Shown piece after piece: positions 13,935 to 17,809 of a stretch of 17,809 bases of DNA. Source of the stretch: Aquifex sp. (GTDB lineage Bacteria; Aquificota; Aquificia; Aquificales; Aquificaceae); assembly GCA_003978875.1 (NCBI GenBank), contig QNXQ01000022.1, positions 1-17,809 on the forward strand. Reading direction: 5' to 3'. The number at the start of each line of letters is the position of its first letter. Position 1 is the stretch's first letter. The translations under genes and the position numbers were made by a program. Under the pieces are notes generated by a model. That model had not been told where the DNA came from and searched no databases. It saw nothing but the letters and a program-made list of their open reading frames with translations.

Positions 13935-14681
13935 ATGAAAAGAGATATGAAATCCTTGAGAAGTATTATTGAAGAAGGAAAGATAGAGATTCTTTTAAAA
14001 GAATTTGATAAAAAAATAGTAGAAAGAGGAAAGAAGTATTTTGAAAAAAACAGTGTTTTAGATAAATATATTCTTTCGGATAACTATGTTCACGGTGTAA
14101 TCAAAGGGACAAGTATATATTACACGGATGTATACTTGTACAAAGGAAAGCTTTATGTAAGATGCACATGTCCCTATGAGGGTAAGTGTAAACACGCCGT
14201 AGCCCTTTTGTTTAGTCTCTCCTTTAAAGGAAAAAAGAATGAAGATAGCTTAACACTGGAAAATTTCAAGCGAAAAATAGAAAGAAGTTTATATGATTAC
14301 GGTATTCTCGAATTTGATAGCTATGAATGGGAAGAATTGATACGCAAATACGACAAAGATGAAATATTAAATTTTCTCATAAGTTTGACAATATACATAG
14401 TTGAAAATTTTATTTATTCAGAAGAATATTTTGATAATGAAATTTTTGTAGACGAACTTCTGGAAATATTCTTGGATTATTTACCGGAAGGAGAAAAAGG
14501 TAAGTATCTATATGAATACTTAGCTAGTCTGGGAGAAGATTATGAACTTATTATAGGTTCTCCTGGAAGCTTATTTAAACTTTTGGAAAGCAGAGATATT
14601 GCTATTTTAAGAAAACTGATAGAGGAAAATCCACTTATAGCTTGCGCAACAGAGGTTTGTGCCTTTGTAAACGTAAGATAG
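13935..14681 (+). CDS. SWIM zinc-finger protein, function unknown
   Basis: The 248 residues have a SWIM-type zinc finger near the N-terminus: C77, C79, C85 and H87 in VRCTCPYEGKCKHAVALLFS (pattern CxC-x5-CxH). A short beta-rich stretch before it (VHGVIKGTSIYYTDVYLYKG) is also typical. The remaining 160 residues are acidic and helical, and I do not recognise them. SWIM domains bind nucleic acid or protein and often sit next to SNF2 helicases, but none is present here. The ATG at 13935 lies four bases after the tRNA CCA; a second ATG at 13947 with AAAGAG before it could be the true start. The gene appears more AT-rich than its neighbours, and its position after a tRNA allows for acquisition by transfer. 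Confidence 0.82.
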   Translation: MKRDMKSLRSIIEEGKIEILLKEFDKKIVERGKKYFEKNSVLDKYILSDNYVHGVIKGTSIYYTDVYLYKGKLYVRCTCPYEGKCKHAVALLFSLSFKGKKNEDSLTLENFKRKIERSLYDYGILEFDSYEWEELIRKYDKDEILNFLISLTIYIVENFIYSEEYFDNEIFVDELLEIFLDYLPEGEKGKYLYEYLASLGEDYELIIGSPGSLFKLLESRDIAILRKLIEENPLIACATEVCAFVNVR

Positions 14682-14715
14682 AAAATAAAAAGGAAAAGGA
14701 AAGAAAAAAAAGATT

Positions 14716-15441
14716 TTAAGCCTGTTGAAGAACAGCTTCAGGTTTGGGAAGCCAAGGTTCTATACCTTGCTCCTTAGCCCATTGGTTTGCAAACTCATAA
14801 GCTGCTCTTGCGGTAGCTATGTTCTTTTCTATGAGTTCGAGCTTTTTCTTAAATTTCCTTTCTATTGCAGAGTCAAGTGATGCCGTACCACCGGACACTA
14901 CAAACTTCTTGAGGAATCTCGTCTTTATACCCTCTTCTATGGATTCCATACCGACTATTTGGGTAATTCCGAAGAAGGCACCTATCATAGCCATATTGGT
15001 GGCAAGTTCAGTTCCCGCGTAATCCAGTGCAAACTTTGTAGCTGAGAAGTTAAATATTTTTACGTTTCTTTCTTCTAGGAAAGCTTTATCTTCATCGGTA
15101 AGCAAATCCTCTTCCGCGTTGATAATAATTAATCCATTTTTCTTAATACCAGAGTAGAAGGGCATTGTGTAGGATTTACCCATTGTGATAACTTGAGAGT
15201 GGAAAACCATAATCACATCCGGGTAAACGACTTCTCCCCTATCGTATATAGGTTCTATTCCTATTCTCACATAACTTTCGGAAGGAGCCATTCTCTTTTC
15301 TGCACCGTAGAAGGGATTAGAAACAGCATAGTAGCCCGCGTGGTCTGCAGCGGTAGCCATAATATGGGCAGCAGAAACAGCCCCCTGCCCACCGATAGCA
15401 GGTATTCTCACATTAATTCTTCTTCTCACGGGTTGGCTCAT
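14716..15441 (-). CDS. forG: 2-oxoacid:ferredoxin oxidoreductase, gamma subunit
   Basis: This is the gamma subunit of a pyruvate- or 2-oxoglutarate:ferredoxin oxidoreductase (241 residues). The family signature is the opening INVRIPAIGGQGAVSAAHIM with the GxGGQG-like loop, then NPFYGAEKRMAPSESYVRIG and PDVIMVFHSQ. In the reductive TCA cycle the enzyme fixes CO2 onto an acyl-CoA with reduced ferredoxin. The ATG overlaps the forB stop (ATGA), with AGGAGGG upstream, so translation is coupled. Which 2-oxoacid is used cannot be decided by eye; the symbol follows the five-subunit For nomenclature and is tentative. The 3' end faces the SWIM gene across 34 bases. Confidence 0.9.
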   Translation of the reverse strand: MSQPVRRRINVRIPAIGGQGAVSAAHIMATAADHAGYYAVSNPFYGAEKRMAPSESYVRIGIEPIYDRGEVVYPDVIMVFHSQVITMGKSYTMPFYSGIKKNGLIIINAEEDLLTDEDKAFLEERNVKIFNFSATKFALDYAGTELATNMAMIGAFFGITQIVGMESIEEGIKTRFLKKFVVSGGTASLDSAIERKFKKKLELIEKNIATARAAYEFANQWAKEQGIEPWLPKPEAVLQQA

Positions 15442-16298
15442 AATAATCCCTCCTTTTTCTTCCTTTCAATAACTTCCTTAGCTTCATCGGTCATGTATTC
15501 GAAGAACTTAAATCTTTCCTTATCCCTTTGTCTCATTTCCCAGAGACCCTGGTCAGCATTAAGACCTATTTCAAGGATACAGGGAGTATAGAGATGTATA
15601 TAAGTAGGTCCTACTTCTCTTGCAACGTAGATAGCTTTCTTAACCACCTGTTCAACTTTCTTGGGAGAAGAAACAGATAGTCTGGCTACGTAGTGGCATC
15701 CTGAGTCTATGGCGAGTTGCCACATCGGTACTTTATCCCATTGCTTTCCACCGGGAGCCATTTTGAATTCCATTCCTCTGGGTGTAGCTCCACTATCTTG
15801 TCCTCCGGTGTTAGCGTACACTTCATTGTCAAAACAAATAGTTGTTATCTTTTCCTGTCTGAAGAAAGATTGAAGTGTGCAATCCAATCCGATGTCAATT
15901 GTTGCACCGTCTCCTGCTATTACTACAACGTCCTTAACTTTATCCGGAAATCTCCATTCTAAAACTCTTTTAATTCCAGAAGCTACAGAGTTCTGATTTC
16001 CGAATAGAGGGTGAACCGTGTGAAGTGCTATATGAGGGAATACCAGAGATGTACATCCGGTAGAGTTTACTATAACCGTATCTTCTGGATTAGGAAGAGA
16101 AGCAAGTATATATCTGAAAGCAGCAGATTCGGGACATCCAGCACAAAGAGAGTGTTCCTCTATAAGTTCTTTAGCGTAGGGAAGATCCATTACACCTCTT
16201 TTCGGATTACCCCAAGTTGCTTTTTCTTCAAGGTCTACAATTTCTTGAGGCATAAATTCTTTTAAATCTTCATTGATTTTAAATATCTTAACCGACAT
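15438..16298 (-). CDS. forB: 2-oxoacid:ferredoxin oxidoreductase, beta subunit
   Basis: The beta subunit (286 residues) binds thiamine diphosphate and one 4Fe-4S cluster. Visible are the cluster cysteines C52 and C55 (HSLCAGCPES), C82 (NSTGCTS) and C240 (YTPCILE), the thiamine-diphosphate motif GDGATIDIGLDC (129-140), and the cofactor-ligand region NEVYANTGGQDSGATPRG (158-175). The N-terminus carries about 40 residues more than the core of the family. It overlaps the end of forA by 11 bases, with AAGGAGGTGA inside the last forA codons as the ribosome site, and overlaps the start of forG by four. This is a tightly coupled operon. Confidence 0.95.
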   Translation of the reverse strand: MSVKIFKINEDLKEFMPQEIVDLEEKATWGNPKRGVMDLPYAKELIEEHSLCAGCPESAAFRYILASLPNPEDTVIVNSTGCTSLVFPHIALHTVHPLFGNQNSVASGIKRVLEWRFPDKVKDVVVIAGDGATIDIGLDCTLQSFFRQEKITTICFDNEVYANTGGQDSGATPRGMEFKMAPGGKQWDKVPMWQLAIDSGCHYVARLSVSSPKKVEQVVKKAIYVAREVGPTYIHLYTPCILEIGLNADQGLWEMRQRDKERFKFFEYMTDEAKEVIERKKKEGLL

Positions 16299-17502
16299 GT
16301 TTCACCTCCTTCCCTATGATTCTTAGAACTTCTTGAACGATAAATTCAGGAGGCATTGTCATTCCACCACCAACTCTAGGTGTTCCAAATATGGGAATAT
16401 CGGTGTATCCGTAAAGAGCTCTCTTTACTTCTCTTTCAAGCCATCCGATTACATTGAACTCAGGAATGAAGATGTATTTAGCACCTTTAACAGCCTCTCT
16501 TACTTCTTCCGTGGGGAAAGGTCTTATTGTCTTTATTCTAAGTACCCTTGCCTTTATTCCTTCTTCGTGTATGAGTATCTGGGTTGCTTCTTTAGCTTGT
16601 GCTGCAGCGGTTCCACTTGCTATAAATAGAACTTCCCCTTCTGGGTCTCCGAAGTGTTCTACAAGTCCCCTGAGATAATGTTTAGCGTAAGGTCTGGATC
16701 TTTCGATAGCAGCTCTTACTTCGAATTGCCAGCTTGCGTGAGTTGCATAGGAAATATAGTTAGATTTCATTACGAAGGGATCCCTCATGAATCTTCCGGG
16801 AGGCATTTCCATATCTATAGGAGGCATCGGCGCTTTATAGGGATCATACGGAGGAAGTGCGATATCTTCAGGAGGTAGATAAGCAGCTTCTCTTGTGTGG
16901 GATATGAAGAAACCATCTATTGCGGTAATTACCGGAACGTGAACGTCAGGTTGTTCAGCAACAACAAATCCGGCTATTATCATATCAAAGAGTTCTTGAG
17001 CTGTCTCAGCGTGCCATACCATACATCCTGTATCTAAAAGGAAATAAATTTCCAGGTTATCGGGCTGGATAGATAGAGGAGAGTTTATACCTCTTGCCAT
17101 AAGAACCAGTTGTATAGGAAGTCTTGAACCAGCCCACATAGGGAAAAGTTCCATAGCTCTGAGTGTCCCGGGTCCGGATGTAGTAGTAATTGTTCTTGCT
17201 CCTGCCATAGCACATCCGGCTACTTCGGACATAACTCCGAATTCCGACTCCCCTCTGAAGTATACACCTATGTATCCCTCTCTCCAGAGTTCACCGAGCA
17301 TGTGTGCCGCTTCTGACTGAGGAGTGATGGGATACGAAATTGATGCATCCACGCTAGCTCTTTTTGCCGCTTCCTTTACAGCTTCAGAACCGGTTATGAA
17401 GTGTTTGGTTCTTGGTGCTTCGAAGAGAAGATAATCAGGTGAAACTATCCTCTGCCCCATTCTATTGTATCTGACCTTTTCGGTCTTGACTTGCTCAGGC
17501 AT
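16288..17502 (-). CDS. forA: 2-oxoacid:ferredoxin oxidoreductase, alpha subunit
   Basis: The alpha subunit (404 residues) provides the second thiamine-diphosphate-binding half and the substrate pocket. Family features are HFITGSEAVKEAAKRASVDA, ISYPITPQSEAAHMLGEL, FRGESEFGVMSEVAGCAMAG, and TTTSGPGTLRAMELFPMWAG. The C-terminal domain reads VLFIASGTAAAQAKEATQIL and EVREAVKGAKYIFIPEFN. AAGGAGGTG lies seven bases before the ATG. It is the first gene of forA-forB-forG as seen here. The 204 bases upstream hold no convincing gene; they include TTGACA on the minus strand but no well-placed -10. Assignment to pyruvate or 2-oxoglutarate is not decided. Confidence 0.93.
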   Translation of the reverse strand: MPEQVKTEKVRYNRMGQRIVSPDYLLFEAPRTKHFITGSEAVKEAAKRASVDASISYPITPQSEAAHMLGELWREGYIGVYFRGESEFGVMSEVAGCAMAGARTITTTSGPGTLRAMELFPMWAGSRLPIQLVLMARGINSPLSIQPDNLEIYFLLDTGCMVWHAETAQELFDMIIAGFVVAEQPDVHVPVITAIDGFFISHTREAAYLPPEDIALPPYDPYKAPMPPIDMEMPPGRFMRDPFVMKSNYISYATHASWQFEVRAAIERSRPYAKHYLRGLVEHFGDPEGEVLFIASGTAAAQAKEATQILIHEEGIKARVLRIKTIRPFPTEEVREAVKGAKYIFIPEFNVIGWLEREVKRALYGYTDIPIFGTPRVGGGMTMPPEFIVQEVLRIIGKEVKHVG

Positions 17503-17706
17503 ATTGACACCTCCTTAAAAAACTTCCTTTAAATTTAATGTCAAAACCCACAAAAGGATATGATTTGGCACTCAAATTTTGATACGTAAAAAAATTAAGT
17601 TTTTCTACATTAAGCAAATTTTCAGATATGGATTTTTCTGGAATAGAAGGGAAGGAAGAAAAATAGCAGAAAATTTTTTCAGCCCACCTTTGTATTGTAG
17701 TGGACA
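17503..17706. other. Spacer upstream of forA, no supported gene
   Basis: A 70-residue leftward frame (17707-17495) starts at a TAATG junction with the upstream gene, but its sequence is low in complexity and its end runs over the forA ribosome site and start, so I do not call it. The minus strand has TTGACA at about 17542-17537 without a good -10 at the right distance. The forA ribosome site AAGGAGGTG ends the region. Confidence 0.45.
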
Positions 17707-17809
17707 TTATTTCCCGAGCTCCCTTTTTACCTCTTCAGCTATTCTGATGAACTTTTCCAGATCTTCAGAATGTTGGTCTCTTAGTGTAATCATCGCATCT
17801 TCGTGTCCT
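17707..17809 (-). CDS. C-terminal fragment of an unrecognised gene (runs off the window)
   Basis: Leftward reading from the right edge gives 33 codons and then TAA at 17709-17707. The protein end is GHEDAMITLRDQHSEDLEKF and then IRIAEEVKRELGK, an acidic-basic helix with normal protein composition. I do not recognise it. It lies upstream of forA in the same direction, where extra subunits of five-subunit 2-oxoacid oxidoreductases can be encoded, but 33 residues without cysteines do not test that. Confidence 0.55.
   Translation of the reverse strand, partial: GHEDAMITLRDQHSEDLEKFIRIAEEVKRELGK

Noticed and set aside
17495..17707. 70-residue leftward ORF with a TAATG coupling to the upstream gene
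   Set aside because: The sequence is low in complexity, has no domain, and its end overlaps the forA ribosome site and start codon. The coupling alone is not enough.

Overview
This window looks like chromosomal DNA of a hyperthermophilic, autotrophic Aquificales bacterium, most likely Aquifex aeolicus or a close relative. The reasons are a reverse gyrase gene (a hallmark of hyperthermophiles), a 2-oxoacid:ferredoxin oxidoreductase operon of the reductive TCA type, and a 193-residue PIN-domain protein that I recognise as HARP, the minimal protein-only RNase P described from A. aeolicus (Aq_880). Species assignment rests on recall of gene content, not on a search.

Layout. Bases 1-1053 are a gene-poor, decayed-looking zone. 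It holds the 5' end of an insertion-sequence transposase running off the left edge, a truncated reading frame, a probable frameshifted mini-ORF, a 96-residue orphan ORF, a cluster of three short palindromes, and a set of short repeats spaced by about one helical turn. The zone ends exactly at the 3' end of a leftward tRNA-Leu(UAA). A divergent promoter region then separates that tRNA from a rightward run of information-processing genes: mnmE (tRNA U34 modification), rho (transcription termination), rpmE (ribosomal protein L31) and prfA (release factor 1). prfA converges on the leftward minC-minD-minE division-site operon and shares its stop-codon bases with minE. HARP is divergent from minC and starts 29 bp from it. 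HARP converges on a leftward group read as reverse gyrase, a small four-helix membrane protein, then dxs (first step of the MEP isoprenoid pathway).

A short rightward group starts opposite reverse gyrase: a 94-residue coiled-coil protein, an 88-residue FlgJ-type rod-binding protein, tRNA-Leu(CAA), and a SWIM zinc-finger protein whose start lies four bases after the tRNA CCA end. The right end is a tightly coupled leftward operon encoding the alpha, beta and gamma subunits of a pyruvate- or 2-oxoglutarate:ferredoxin oxidoreductase, preceded by the C-terminus of an unrecognised gene.

Themes. Genes are packed with overlaps and TTG or GTG starts. None of the three convergent junctions contains a hairpin plus U-tract terminator, which fits heavy use of Rho, itself encoded here. 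Both tRNA-Leu genes encode CCA and have TATAAT boxes close enough to predict very short 5' leaders, the kind of substrate that HARP in the same window would have to process.
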